Under the pieces are notes generated by a model. It made no database searches, was not told where the DNA came from, and saw only the letters and a list, made by a program, of their open reading frames with translations. A program made the translations under genes and the position numbers. Positions 44,501 through 56,015 of a stretch of DNA of 64,000 bases are shown one piece after another. This DNA comes from Hyposmocoma kahamanoa (Eukaryota > Arthropoda > Insecta > Lepidoptera > Cosmopterigidae). How positions within the stretch are numbered: position 1 is the first letter of the stretch; the number at the start of each line of letters is the position of its first letter. The DNA is taken from NCBI RefSeq assembly GCF_003589595.1, contig NW_020653200.1, positions 1,295,375 to 1,359,374 on the forward strand. Reading direction: 5' to 3'.

Positions 44501-46254
44501 TTAGACACTAAAAAAGGCAAGTTAAAGCGTATTTAGGTATTGTTTAGGTGTTAATTTGCAAAAAATATATATTTTACATTTATATAACAAAATTTACAAC
44601 TCGCCTGGTAAGTACAGCTAAAGCCATAAAATATTTTACGCATCGCGACTATCAATATTGTAAAGTAATGGTATAAAATGGCGAAATCTCTGGATTATCT
44701 TCATGAAGGCTCTGGGGCCTGTTTACCTACAAAATATCTCTGAGATTAATACGATTTTATTAGATAACAAAAAAAACGTTTAATTTAAAACAGAGTATCT
44801 TTTTACGATGAAAGTCAGTAGCTACTAAAATTTAGAAAATAATAATGTTTTCTTTATGCGATTTCGTAAGTTCATTATTCCGCCATGAATATAATGAATT
44901 ATAATAGAAAACAGTACACCCTTTCAAAATATTGAAATATTGACTTTGTCCCATTACCAAAAGTTCTTGTCTACTTAATTTTAAAAGCTAGAAACTATAC
45001 TACGTTCACATTTGTGTGATGTATTTATTTTAATACACGTTAATGGAAATTCTAGCAACAGATTATTTATATAAGAACATACAAAATAGACTGAGTATGA
45101 CGCATACAGTGAACTAATTACCTTTACCGACATTAATATCTAGGTAAAGGTTTGTTTTAACAATTTTGTTAAAATAATAATTAATAATAATAATAATTAA
45201 AATAATTATAACAGTATAACAAAATAACTTGAACGTACAAAATATTAAAAAATCCAACGAATTAATCACAATTAATTTAAGGCGCACTTTCAATGGTTTT
45301 CTCTGATCTTTCAGAACTGAGTTTTTTAAATTGTACCTTGAAGACATGGCTGGTGTTTATCAAATATTAGGCTTCGATTTTTATTTTATAGTCCAAATGC
45401 AGTTTCGCTATCTAAAAGGGCTAGGTTGTTACATAACAAATCATGAAATGTACAAAACAAACCGGTTTGGAATACACGTAGACATGCTATACAAACTCGC
45501 TACTTCAAAAGAACGCGATGTAAAGTGGATTACACTTATCGTACACGTTGCGAGTGTGGCACACTATGAGTTAAATTTAAAAAAATGTGCAAGAAACAAC
45601 GTAATAACTTGTACGTTAAATAGCTCGGGCACTTGATACGCTTCGTCGCATGACACCCATCGCTCCATGAAGAAGCCTTATATACGATTTGTGTTGAACA
45701 GCACATGGACACTGATATACTATGTTACTAATATATTAGTGGCGGAAAATGTATATAACACAACATTGCCTCTTCTTAAGAAATTGGTTAACATAACAAA
45801 CTAATCTACATAAACAATATTTTCATTTCATTATGAACAAACAAAGCGCCTGATTGTTTTTTCCGACGAGGTAAACTGCTCATGAGTCGCCGAAATCCCT
45901 TGCTTGGTATTCTAAACTACCGCCCAGTGAACATCCGTCTCCTTTGCTCGTATGAAAAAGAATATTGCGTATCTGTTTAATTACACAAATTTATATTGTA
46001 GGTCAATTAGATTGAGCTCGAATTATGAGAGTGTTAGAGTAATTAGCAACGCACAGGTGCAAGTGGAAAGGATAAATTGTCTTCTTCTCGGTGATAAATA
46101 ATGTGACTTGTATCATCACTTTATGATAGGTAATTGATACCGAAATGTGACGCCCGATTATAGGAAGTATTGTAAGTTTTAGTTTGAAAAATGTTAGTAA
46201 TGTTATTAACGTCGTATGAATTGTTCCTGCATGTCTCTCTTGGTGTGAATCATT
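44501..46254. other. No supported gene
   Basis: AT-rich. The plus frame 45331-45636 (101 codons) and minus frame 45114-45347 show no domain. An AATAATAATAAT-type stretch lies near 45180-45205. Confidence 0.35.
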
Positions 46255-46375
46255 TGGACCATTTCAAGGCGCGAATGAATAGGCATTATACAGGTGTGCA
46301 TGCTCCGTCGTCGACCTAATCGTCACTGTCCATCAGGTGAGATGGAGATCAAATGCGCACTTACATTTGTTTTAA
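46255..46375 (+). mobile_element. CR1/Jockey-like LINE extreme 3' tail
   Basis: GGACCATTTCAAGGCGCGAA, CAGGTGTGCATGCTCCGTC and CATCAGGTGAGATGGAGATC, then an A-rich end. Same tail as 23225-23345. Confidence 0.75.
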
Positions 46376-46789
46376 AAAATATCAATTGTTTTAGTGATTT
46401 TCGGTATTTTCGTTGGTTATTTCTATGGCTAAATCATTAGTGGTCTAGACAATAGAATATTAGGGCATTAATTCGTATCGACAGTGGCGTAACCAATCTT
46501 TCTGTTCAAATCTTCCCGAAACCAATTGCAAGTTAGCTTCACTTGAGAGCTTCTTTGCCACTTTACATGACCACTAGGTACTGCATGCATACCTCATATA
46601 ATAAATAGTGTCTGATTATAAAAAGAATTTGGTAAAGTCACACACAGTTAAAAAGAAATGTAACGAACCAAGTTCTGTAACTGAAGTATTTATGAAGTTG
46701 GTACCACGCAATGTAGCAGAACGCTTTTGTTATTAGCGCGATGTAAAACTTTAGAAAGTACTTGGAACAAGCAGATACATACTCGCATT
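46376..46789. other. No gene seen
   Basis: Nothing recognised. Confidence 0.4.
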
Positions 46790-46905
46790 GATACATCCTG
46801 GGCCTTTTTACGGCAAGACTGAATAATGAATACATGCTCCATCATTGATCTCATCGTAACTTTCCATCAGGTGGGGTCGAGGTCACATTTTTTATAAAAA
46901 AAAGT
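46790..46905 (+). mobile_element. Second copy of the same LINE 3' tail
   Basis: GAATACATGCTCCATCATTG and CTTTCCATCAGGTGGGGTC with an A-rich end (AAAAAAAAG). It is more diverged than 46255-46375. Confidence 0.65.
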
Positions 46906-49045
46906 TCCTTTTCATGTGAAACCATTTTCATAACAAAATAAAATAAAATAAAAATAATTTATTTTCAGGCAATTTATAGTCCATACAGATTAGTTAGTCA
47001 TGGTTTATTTTCAAATGGAGTAGAAAATATAAAAATAATAATATTATCTAGACTATTTTGAAGTCGTATAATAAAATTAATATACGAAGACAATAAGAGC
47101 CGATAGGTTAAGTACATTCACAGTACATTTCCATACACTACGGCCGACGTGACAGAATAATGATGTCAGCTCGTAGCCAGCCAATCAAGAGGCAACAATC
47201 TGGAGGCGCGACCCCGGACTTGTGTATATAAATATGTGTTCAATGGTTTCAAATAGTCGCAATAACCTTTGTACTATTTTGATTATTAGTGGTGCTCTCT
47301 CGTAATCTTCACATGTACAAGTAGTGACGGCCTTGTACGTCTACTTTGAAATCTAAGAGAATTCAGTTTGAGTAAATCGTATACCAGACAAACAATATGA
47401 ATAAGAAGCGCCGGACCAGGCATACACCGCCACTATTTGCTAATATGCATTCCACTAATTAAGACATGAATGTGCTTACGTGAATTATGCGTACTTTTAA
47501 TCAAAAGTTAAAGGGCTGGATCCGATTTATAGGATCTAAACTCAATTTCAGAAAGAAATTGGAATCAGTCTTACTTGAAAGTAACTGAAATTCGAATGTA
47601 GTGCGGATACCCACTTACAGAATTGGTTTATTTTTCTTATTTTTTGTTTATAAGTTAACATAACTACTATCACGATATTGTGTAAGTCAGATTGTCAGAA
47701 TTGCACACTTCGCATCGCTGTGCTCTTTTTACTATGTTTCATAACGTTGTATTTTTATGTTTACTTTTTGATGTGTTAATTTTTTAAATAATTTAGTTAT
47801 ATGAAAATGAGATACTGTACAACTATAATTGGCGCTAGCTAGCTTTACCTAAAATTATTCATTTTAAATCGTTACTTAAAGCTGTTGTGGTGGGAGATTA
47901 CGAATAAAAATAAAAAATAGGCTCGTCTCAAACTATAATTCGTTTTTTAGCATTAGACAGAACGAAATTTTGGGTCTTTTATCGGACACCACTCGATTTC
48001 ATTTTGTAAACAAATCAATTTAATAAATACGATAAATACTATGAAACTAAATTCTCAAACATGTTTACTACCTTAATGTAAGTAATTATTAGTTTTCTTC
48101 ATTCAATATTTTATGTATTTTCACTGGAAATTTTTTTTGGCATGTTATCACTATATATTTTTGTTGTGTAACCTCAATCTAACATAGTTACTGTAGCATA
48201 AGGAGGACCGGGAATCTTTTTTTTTACACGGAGAAATCCTTCATCGATACCTTCCGCCTGGGGATACACGGGATACAAACAGAAGGTTATGTGAGTATGT
48301 AAAACACGAACTGTTGACGTGGTAGCGTGGTACCGTAAAACATGCTGTGCAGTAAAACCAGATTGGCATCGCATTTAAAATTACCTTATACATTAAATAT
48401 CTATACATTTTTGTTCTAATATCGTCCATAAAATATATCCGATTGCTACTTAATAGCCTATCTCTTGGACTTACAATTTCCTTGATCCATAGCAATCTAC
48501 AGCCAGTTATTTAAGAACGCGCCTAGATATCATCTTGTGGCACCCACTGAGTGGCAATATATACGACAGAATATTGTCGATGTGTTAGTAGAAAGGGCGA
48601 AAGAGGGCTTCATGTTTCAGTTTTTCACCGCTGTTTTAAAATATTTACGTCTTGTTTTAAATTAAATTTCAATACTTTCAATTTTGAAACAGGACGTATA
48701 TATTTAAAAATAGTCGCTAAAACCTAAAACAAGCCATAAAAAATCTTCTAAATGGCGCTGTCACCTTTTCTACAAAATACCAACGATAGGGTGAACACGT
48801 GGTGAACCCAGTCTCATTTTAGCCTAACAGTTTTTTGCCTACGTCACTAGGCAATCATACTAGTTTTGTATTCATAATAGAGCTTATAATTTGCGCCTAA
48901 GTAATTATTCCAAGCCTATTGGCTTGGAATTAACGGCTCCATTAGCATAAAAAAATACGTGTCTCGATAGCCTGAGCGTTCAGGGTAAACATCGTAAGCA
49001 ACATAGTAAACACTTCAAAAGTTAAAACTTAAACTAGGTACTTAC
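46906..49045. other. Probable intron of the SCaMC gene; no exon seen
   Basis: Lies 3' of the 49046-49157 exon on the minus strand. A TATATAAAT word at about 47225 on the plus strand resembles a TATA box but no gene follows convincingly. 48205-48310 carries the GGAGAAATCCTTCATCGATA repeat related to 34567-34675. A 10-bp perfect hairpin (ATTCCAAGCC/GGCTTGGAAT) lies at 48907-48930. No carrier-domain exon was found. Confidence 0.4.
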
Positions 49046-49157
49046 AGTGGAATGCCGCCAAAAGTGTATGAGTGCGTGGATGTCGGTGGCTGGAGCCAGG
49101 AGGAGATAGTCCCGCCACTCATCGTAGCTAATGTTCAAGCTGCCGTCCTGGTCCATC
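49046..49157 (-). CDS. SCaMC exon: EF-hand and hinge to the carrier domain
   Basis: 112-nt internal exon on the minus strand: acceptor CAG at 49160-49158, donor ACT|GTAAGT at 49046/49045. The first base completes the Arg codon split with exon 59252-59339 (AG|G). 37 codons follow: an EF-hand loop DQDGSLNISYDE with Ca-binding positions 1, 3, 5, 9 and 12 filled, then WRDYLLLAPATDIHALI and HFWRHST. This is the signature junction of SCaMC/SLC25A24-type ATP-Mg/phosphate carriers of the inner mitochondrial membrane, just before the six-helix carrier part. It ends in phase 0. The plus-strand frame over it is a shadow. Partial gene: the 3' exons were not found in the window. Confidence 0.92.
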
Positions 49158-50289
49158 CTGTCGGCAAACCCCATAATATGGATGACTGTGGTCCAAAACG
49201 TTGCAGTTTGAACGAGTCCTACACATCAAGCGCGAAGCGATTCCCATACAAAATCTACAATATTCACGACCGTTTAGAACGTACATAAAATCGGCCGTAA
49301 GTTTCATCTTATCTGGTGTTAAAGACTTAAATAAATACGTACTTTATGTACGCAAATATTATCAATTTTGTTTGGAAAATGCATTGCGCTGCGTTCGGTG
49401 TGTGGAACTCGTTAATCGGTCATTGTGTTTAGTTAGGTACCCGTATTTTCAACACCGTTGTTGTATATAAGATCATTGATTGACTTACAAAACTTGAATT
49501 CACACACAGGTGTACATACAGTTAAGTGAACGGAGAGAAATGCACATGTTTAATACAAAACACGGACAGTCACATAGGACATACATACATTACGTACAAT
49601 AGTGACCCATATGAACATATTATATTAACATCGCTGTATGAATTGGTGTTAACTAATCTAAAGTTAAGCAAGAACATTGCATGTTAAAAGGCACCTTAGA
49701 AGGAAACAGTAAGCTAACTACAGCTTCAACGTGTTCGGTAAGAAACTACACAGGCTTTCTTAAGAATATAACAACGCGTTATGCTTAGGTATGTATGAGG
49801 GACACTAGTTATAGGTATGCAGCTCGACTTCCAGCTGTGTACTTTTAGTTGAAATCTATATTTACCGATTTGTGGACCAATTAATCACGCAAGCGACAAG
49901 CGTGCGTTCCATCTCAGCGATGGTGATGATGATTATAGAACGTCTTTAAAGTACGGCACTAGACATACATTCTGATTGGAGGATTGTATGAACGAACACT
50001 CTTCTATTCTCCTACGTGTAAGGCGCTGAGCAAACGTGTCCTGTGTTGGATACAAGCAACCGACAACTAGAAGCGAGTATTCTATTTTCACATAATTGAT
50101 AGTATGAAATCGACACAGTCGTCGGTTGCGGTAATCAGACACTTTTGGTGGTTGCTTGGTCCAATACAAGATAAGTTTGCGCTGCGCCTAATAAAGCTAC
50201 AATTCATCACACCGTTGGTGTTCTAAAATGCGCTCAAATTACATTGACGCGGAGCGGGACATATGTATAAGCAAATTTTTGTAACCATA
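49158..50289. other. Intronic, no gene or repeat recognised
   Basis: About 1.1 kb without a supported feature. Minus frame 49933-50169 (78 codons) has no domain. Confidence 0.4.
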
Positions 50290-50294
50290 GCATA

Positions 50295-51296
50295 ATGGAA
50301 CCTACTTATATACTCCTTCTTCAAAACGTCTATCGCAAAAGTACCGCAGCAGTCAAATTGAAAATCTCCTTACCACCTTTTCCAATAGAGAAAAGAGTAA
50401 AGCAGGGCGATCCATTGTCTCCTAAACTCTTCACCGGCACCTTAGAAGACGTCTTCAAGCAATTAGCTGACGGCAGGAAGGAGAAGGGAATTGTGATCGG
50501 AGATAAAAGACTAACCAATCTCTGTTTCGCCGACGACATCGTGTTATTCTCCTCTTCTGCAGCAGAGTTTGGTGAAATGATCAACCAACTTAACAACGCA
50601 AGCTTCGGGGTCGGACTGAGGATGAATATGTCGAAGACCAACGACATATTCATCCTCAGTCCGACCCCGAGGTTATGACTAACAGCACGCTACACAGTGT
50701 GAGTGTGGAAGGTTCGGGGATTGAATACGTCCAGGAATACATTTACATTGGCCAAATAGTCTCTCTCGAACAGGCAAGACAAGTAAAAGAGGTTGCAAAA
50801 CGCACGGAAAAAGCCTGGAGCAGTTTCTGATCAATGAAAGACCCGATGAAGGAAAAATTACCACTATCCCTTAAAAGATAACTCATGGACTTGCGCATTC
50901 TCCCCGTCCTTACTTATGGTGCTCAAACTTGGTCTTTGACGAATCGTCAGAAGTTCGCATTAGGGGTGTGTCAGCGAGGCATGGAGCGCAGTATCTTGCA
51001 AGTAAAACTGTCAGACCGCGTGCGAAATAGAAATAGTGAACTGCGCTCCAAAACACAAATCGTTGACGTTAGCTGGATCGGACGTCTGCCGCATGTCAAA
51101 CAAGCTGTGGGCAAAAACCACTACGGAGTGGATCCCACTAAACTCAAGACGAAGCATTGGAAGACTCAGAACGAGATGGCGTCACGAATTGGACGCGTAT
51201 ATGAGGTCTTGGCCTGTAGCGGCGTTAAATCGCGAAGAGTGGAAAAAAGGTAGGGAGGCCTTTGCCCTGCAGAGGACACTAATGGCTGAAAAATGA
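50295..51296 (+). pseudogene. RTE-like reverse transcriptase C-terminal half, broken
   Basis: The first frame runs VKQGDPLSPKLFTGTLEDVF (motif 4), then LCFADDIVLFSSSA (the FADD catalytic box) and RMNMSKT, where a 29-bp inverted insertion breaks it. The frame resumes with MTNSTLHSVSVEG, EYIYIGQIVSL and, after stops at 50828 and 50879, LPVLTYGAQTWSLT, CQRGMERSI and a WIGRLPHVKQ region. A last frameshift near 51090-51130 leads to GRLRTRWRHELDAYM and NREEWKK..EAFALQRTLMAEK ending at 51296. Dead copy. The order of motifs fits RTE or the related Proto2 group. Confidence 0.8.
50605..50670. repeat. Perfect 29-bp inverted repeat (templated insertion)
   Basis: Arm 50605-50633 and arm 50642-50670 are exact inverse copies separated by AAGACCAA. 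The second arm is absent from the expected RT reading: joining 50641 to 50671 restores the local order of codons around RMNMSKT and MTNST. The 29-bp length shifts the frame. Confidence 0.95.
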
Positions 51297-51305
51297 AATG
51301 AAATA

Positions 51306-52105
51306 GCATAATTAACCTTAATGTCGATTTTATAACGTACAAACTAGACACTAGCCAAAAAACAGGTCGTGCATCTTTCGGATAATTCTGGCACAGTCCC
51401 TGGAATTCCCGCAGCTATCGTATCGTAGATATCTTGTTTCTACGTTCGCTTCCTTTCATTTCCACGGCAATGTAAATTGAGCTTTAAAGTGTAGCGACAT
51501 AGCACGCAGTCGACACGAAAACCTGATCTTGCGCCCAGTTATGAATACGACAAAGGGTCACGAAAAGAAATAAACTTTTACGTATACATATTTTACGCCA
51601 ACGCTAGCGACAATTGCCAATGGTCATGCTCATGGTTGAAGTAGTAGCCAAATTACCTGCTACTCTAGGCCAAGCACAAAAAAACGACTACGGTAGTTAA
51701 ACTGAACGGACCGTCTGCCTGCCAGGTCGCTGCGTAGGTCAATGGTCGCTGCACAGTTATTTTGAAGGTGAGAGACTGTCTGATATTTTGTCGGATATTC
51801 TATTATATTATTAAAATTAACGTTTAGTAATCGACGTATGTTTTATATTACAATGATGTTAAGCAACGAACGTTTTGTCGTGACGAGGACATTATGACAA
51901 TTTAACGAATAAGGCTTTTGAAATTTACATTGTAGCGAAACGAAAGCGTATTTCGCCTCGCGCCTTCGTGGGGATGCTCGAGCATGCGTGAAAATTCACG
52001 CGTCTGCGCTTCGACGCTGTAGTACGTGTTTAGATCTTTTATAAGAGAAAAAGGAAAAAAAGATAATTGGGTTCATGATATGTCGAAAACTTTGTGGATA
52101 TAACT
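51306..52105. other. Intronic, no gene; one transposon-end-like word
   Basis: CGGCAATGTAAATTGAGC at 51465-51482 recurs exactly at 52679-52696 in the same orientation. The remainder is unassigned. Confidence 0.4.
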
Positions 52106-52313
52106 GCCTCAGTAGCCGAACGGTTACCATGCTGGACTGCCACACAGGGGATCTCTCCCAGGTTCCATTCTCGGCCCGGGAGAAATATTTGTATGGCCTA
52201 CATTTATTTTCAGTAATTTGTGGTTGTCTGTGTGTGTCCATGGCACCCGCGATACAGGGTTTCCCTAGTGCGGGGCCTATGAGTGTTTACGCGTTATTAT
52301 TATTATTAACATG
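52106..52313 (+). repeat. tRNA-derived SINE C, full copy
   Basis: Head GCCTCAGTAGCCGAACGGTT (A box TAGCCGAACGG), a B-box-like GGTTCCATTCT, body GGGAGAAATATTTGTATGG and GGGTTTCCCTAGTGCGGGG, and a 3' (TTA)n tail. Other copies lie at 7853-8036 and 43480-43582. The head resembles a tRNA but lacks a closing acceptor stem. Confidence 0.75.
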
Positions 52314-52702
52314 AAACATTTTGCAAAAATTATTCTTCGATTTCTTGTCACCGTAGTTTCTAGCTTTTACATTACACCAACGAGAATATTTTTGGACCAA
52401 GTAGATCAATTTTTCATATAAATCCATGTTTTTAATTTTTTTTCTGGCACGATACATATACAGCCTATTTCGCAGACGCTTGTTGTCGCAGTACGCTTGC
52501 CTTCGTGCCACTTCCCACGGATTCGCCAGGCGTCACCGTCTGCATGCGCGAGAAATCTCCGGAATACGCGAAAGCTGTTTTTTGTTTTGTGTATCTTGTT
52601 TGTACGTTGCACAATTGGCATAACGTTCATTATGCTATGTACAATGTCATCGTAAAAACTCCCTTCCGTTCCCTTCCGCGGCAATGTAAATTGAGCCTAA
52701 CC
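52314..52702 (-). mobile_element. Possible PIF/Harbinger-type relic
   Basis: On the minus strand it begins TTA-GGCTCAATTTACATTGCCG (52699-52679 region), an end type like those of the TWA elements here. It then reads through two overlapping frames rich in Arg/Lys (CDNKRLRNRLYMYRARKKIK and MPRKGTEGSFYDDIVHSI). No transposase motif is recognised and the other end was not found. Tentative. Confidence 0.3.
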
Positions 52703-52859
52703 GGTACTCGTGAAAGCAATGGAATCCTAAAAGTTAGTGGTTTCATATTCCGCATTTAGTTTAAGATATATGTTGGTGTGCACGTCGCATTTCACAATCA
52801 AACTATGATTACAAAAGTTATTTGCAGTTTTACAATTATTTTGTAGGTGTTTTTGATAG

Positions 52860-52905
52860 TCGCGTGTAGTTTTTGATGTGACGTAACATCAAAAACTACA
52901 CGCGA
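52860..52905. repeat. Perfect 20-bp hairpin
   Basis: Arms 52860-52879 (TCGCGTGTAGTTTTTGATGT) and 52886-52905 are exact inverses around a 6-nt loop. No element ends are seen. Confidence 0.9.
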
Positions 52906-55097
52906 TGAACACCGACCGAGAATAGTATATTATTTTATAAGTATTTGTGTTGCATCTCGCATTTTCGCAATTAGTATTTTTCGAAAATAGTACTATAAAG
53001 CACTTTTTAACACTTGCAAGAATATCAGTCTTCTTCAATCTATCATTCTTCTCAAACATACGCTTTTTTTGCTGCAGCTAGTTTTTTCTTTTAATGTTTT
53101 TATAATTTTTTTTGTTTATAAATGAATCATCATACACATACAAACTCGCATTTAACTTCTATGTCATATTAATCCGTGACTCTGGTATGGATATCAACGA
53201 TAACATACTACACATACATATGGATAACAACATCGATACTTAGGTAGCGTATTTCAACATGTCATTTCAATAATAGCACGACAATACTGATGACGAATAC
53301 CTTATTTTTTATGTTTATAGGTACAATTAAAATGTACCTGTAGGTACAATTAAAATAATAACGTGACAACCCTACGCTCCGAGTGAACAGGAGGAAGTTG
53401 CACTACTCGTATTATTATACTATGCTATCACGCTACTTTTAGTAAAAATCAACTGTTTATTGATGTCATTATTAAAAGTATGCGAAACGTATTAAAACTT
53501 GCACATAGAGCTGAAAATGATTCTTAACATAGAACTTTATCTATAATTGCTACGAATTTGATGCATTTCGCAATGGCTGCCAGTTTATTGGATTCTTACA
53601 ATCGATTGTGTCTACAATTGCCTCCCGTCGACCATGAGCCATGGAAGTATTAGTTTTCAAACGCAAACCCTTTCCATCTAATGATTTGTTATCATTCAAT
53701 GGACATGTCAAGAGTTGACTTTTTTTTATTATATTTAATTCACGACAACGCGACGTGTCGCTCACAAATAATGAAAAGATTTACCTCTACTTTAACAGGC
53801 GAGTTACGGGCAGACCACAGACCACATAATAGGGCAGACGTTTTCTCGCAAAAACCTATTCTATTGTTTGCGAATCTCTTGTGCAAAAGTATGAAATTAC
53901 ATTTTAAATCTCTTCCTAACACATATTCGAGCGATTACTGGACTATCTATTAATAGCGGACGCTGCGAACGTATGAGAACCAACACAAAGCAATCTGATT
54001 GTTGTAGCGTGCGATGTGTTTATAATAAAACCGATATGTGCACGAGTACTTTTAACATTGCCTACTTCCGTCAAAATGGACTCTAAATGTTATTAACAGA
54101 GATGGAAATAGCCAGGTGGATTATACCCTCTCTTAAATTTCGAAATTATCCTATTGTATTTTGTTCTGTATTTTTGATGTATATAGCGATTACTGTACTA
54201 CGGTGTTGTATTTAGAAAATAAAGTTGTGTTACATATTGCAAGTAAAATATTACTATTCTGGTTTTTTTTTTATTTACTTTCATTCACTGCGACATTTCA
54301 AAGAAAAAGGTACGAGCCTATATTTTTTTATACATAACGAAATAATTACGCATTTGAAAATGACGATAAGGTCAACTTTGTAGCAGCACAGCTAAATAAT
54401 GCTCATTCATTCTCGCTTTAAAAAGTCCCAAGTTCGCGCTAATAATAAAAAGTTGTGCTATATTGCGTGGTACAGATTTCATAACAATCTAAGGTACCGA
54501 ACTTAGTTCGTTGCATATTTAGTTTTTAGCTGTGTGTGACTTCTTTGAAATAGTTATTTTTATAATCAGATGCTACTTATTGATGAGGTATACATGCACA
54601 TAATATACAGCACAGTCCAATCTATGTATATTACTAGAAGTATAGGTTTCATATTCTGTCTATTCTCTGGTTATTCTATACATACACCGAAATAAACAAT
54701 TGTAACTTTACTTTAGAGTTTGGTAGAGCTTATTTTTTTGGTAACTATGTAGAAACAACGACCGCAAATAAAAATTTGTAAACGTAAGTTTGATTGGAAT
54801 ATATGTAATAATTATATGTGTACGTTTCAATGATATTTTAGCACATGGTTTGGTCGAGGCGCTCTACGTGTCCACTTACCACCAGAAATTAGGCCAAACT
54901 CCTTTTCTGAAACATTTAGTACCCGTCAAAAAAGGCGAATTAAGATTTGGTGCGTTCTTCGTTCCAAGGCATTAAGAGCAACATGGGACTGAATATATGT
55001 ACAAAGCATACAGATGCTGTTATCGTGTTGGATAGCTTCTGGGAGCAATATGCCCAAAATAGTGAAAGAAGTTTTTGTAAACTTTTTTTTATATACA
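52906..55097. other. Intronic, no supported gene
   Basis: 2.2 kb AT-rich. GGTACAATTAAAAT is duplicated near 53320-53355. An AATAAAG lies at about 54220. Frames at 53550-53953 and 54790-54975 show no domain. Confidence 0.35.
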
Positions 55098-55390
55098 AAT
55101 GTAAGTGCGCATTTGACCTCCATCTCACCTGATGGAAAGTGACGAACAGGTCGTCGATGTATCATGCACATAACCTAAACAATGCCAATTCAATCTCGCC
55201 TTGAAAAGGTCCACGTTATAACGTTCAGGGAATAAGTCTGCAGGCAGGGAATTCCACTCCCTAGCCGCTCGCCATATAAATGTGGAAGCGTAACGCTTCG
55301 TGCGAATCTTTGGAATATCCACAACATAGGGGTAGAACCCAAGCCTACGTCTAGTCTCCCGATGATGGACTCTTCGAGTAATTCACCCCA
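55098..55390 (-). mobile_element. CR1/Jockey-like LINE tail (undisturbed reference copy)
   Basis: On the minus strand it reads IRTKRYASTFIWRAAREWNS and LPADLFPERYNVDLF, then LNWHCLGYVHDTSTT and the tail CATCAGGTGAGATGGAGGTC. Its uninterrupted ..AATAAGTCTGCAGGCAGGG is the empty-site match for the MITE at 7242-7396. Confidence 0.8.
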
Positions 55391-55589
55391 CATCACATGA
55401 AGCTATTTTAAACTGCTCTTAACGCAATTAAATGAAGTAAGGTGCCATATGAATTAACAAATTTAATAGTTGTTTACCGGAAGCTATTGACCGTACGATT
55501 AAGCAGTGTTATACTAGGATTTACAAATAATACCGTTAGGTATTTTGAGCGAAACAGCGTCTCTCATATCTTTATATCAAAGTCAAATA
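55391..55589. other. No gene seen
   Basis: Short unassigned spacer. Confidence 0.4.
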
Positions 55590-55888
55590 GTAGCAGTAGA
55601 GCACCTTGTGAATGAGTTCGTCCAGGGTAGTACTGCTACCTTACCTATTTCTGCCGCCAAGCAGTAATGACAGCATTACTGTGTTCCGGTTTTAAAGGGT
55701 AAGGGTGAAATTACAGGCACACGGGACTTGTCAACTTACGTCTCAGGGTGACGGGCGCAGTTGTAATGCCCCACAGATCTTTGCGATTTAAAGCTCGTGA
55801 GTGGCACTGTAACCGTTATGAACAGGCGTGTAACTTACCATCAGGCGCACGACTTGTTCGCCCCGTCACTTAACGTTATAAAAAAAAG
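55590..55888 (+). repeat. Family A repeat, full length
   Basis: Starts TAGTAGCAGTAGAGCACC and ends GCGCACGACTTGTTCGCCCC, then CACTTAACGTTATAAAAAAA. All landmark blocks are in order. Confidence 0.85.
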
Positions 55889-55939
55889 TCATTTATTCCG
55901 TAGATAAAATTTCTTCACTTGAAAACGTCACGTTTTAAG

Positions 55940-56015
55940 CACTGCTCGTTCACTGTATTCACTTCCGTGAGAAGAACGAGCAAGAAACTGTAGGGATTGG
56001 TTCGAATCATATTTG
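55940..56015 (+). repeat. Dispersed repeat G, copy 3
   Basis: CACTGCTCGTTCACTGTATT and GAGAAGAACGAGCAAGAAAC with GTAGGGATTGG. Compare 42375-42450. Confidence 0.6.

Larger units (their letters stand above)
50290..51305 (+). mobile_element. RTE-like LINE, 5'-truncated
   Basis: 3' portion of a non-LTR element carrying the back half of the reverse transcriptase and the C-terminal domain, ending in a short TGAAATGAAATAG tail typical of RTE-type elements. It lies in sense opposite to the host SCaMC intron. Confidence 0.8.

Noticed and set aside
45331..45636. 101-codon plus-strand ORF as a host gene
   Set aside because: No recognisable motif and biased toward AT-rich codons; unsupported.
47210..47480. 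Plus-strand promoter (TATATAAAT) with a 21-codon MNKKRRTRH frame
   Set aside because: The frame ends in a stop without a donor and has no continuation. A TATA word in AT-rich DNA is expected by chance.
49052..49288. 78-codon plus-strand ORF as a gene
   Set aside because: It is the shadow of the minus-strand SCaMC exon. The minus strand has splice sites and EF-hand sequence and the plus frame has neither.
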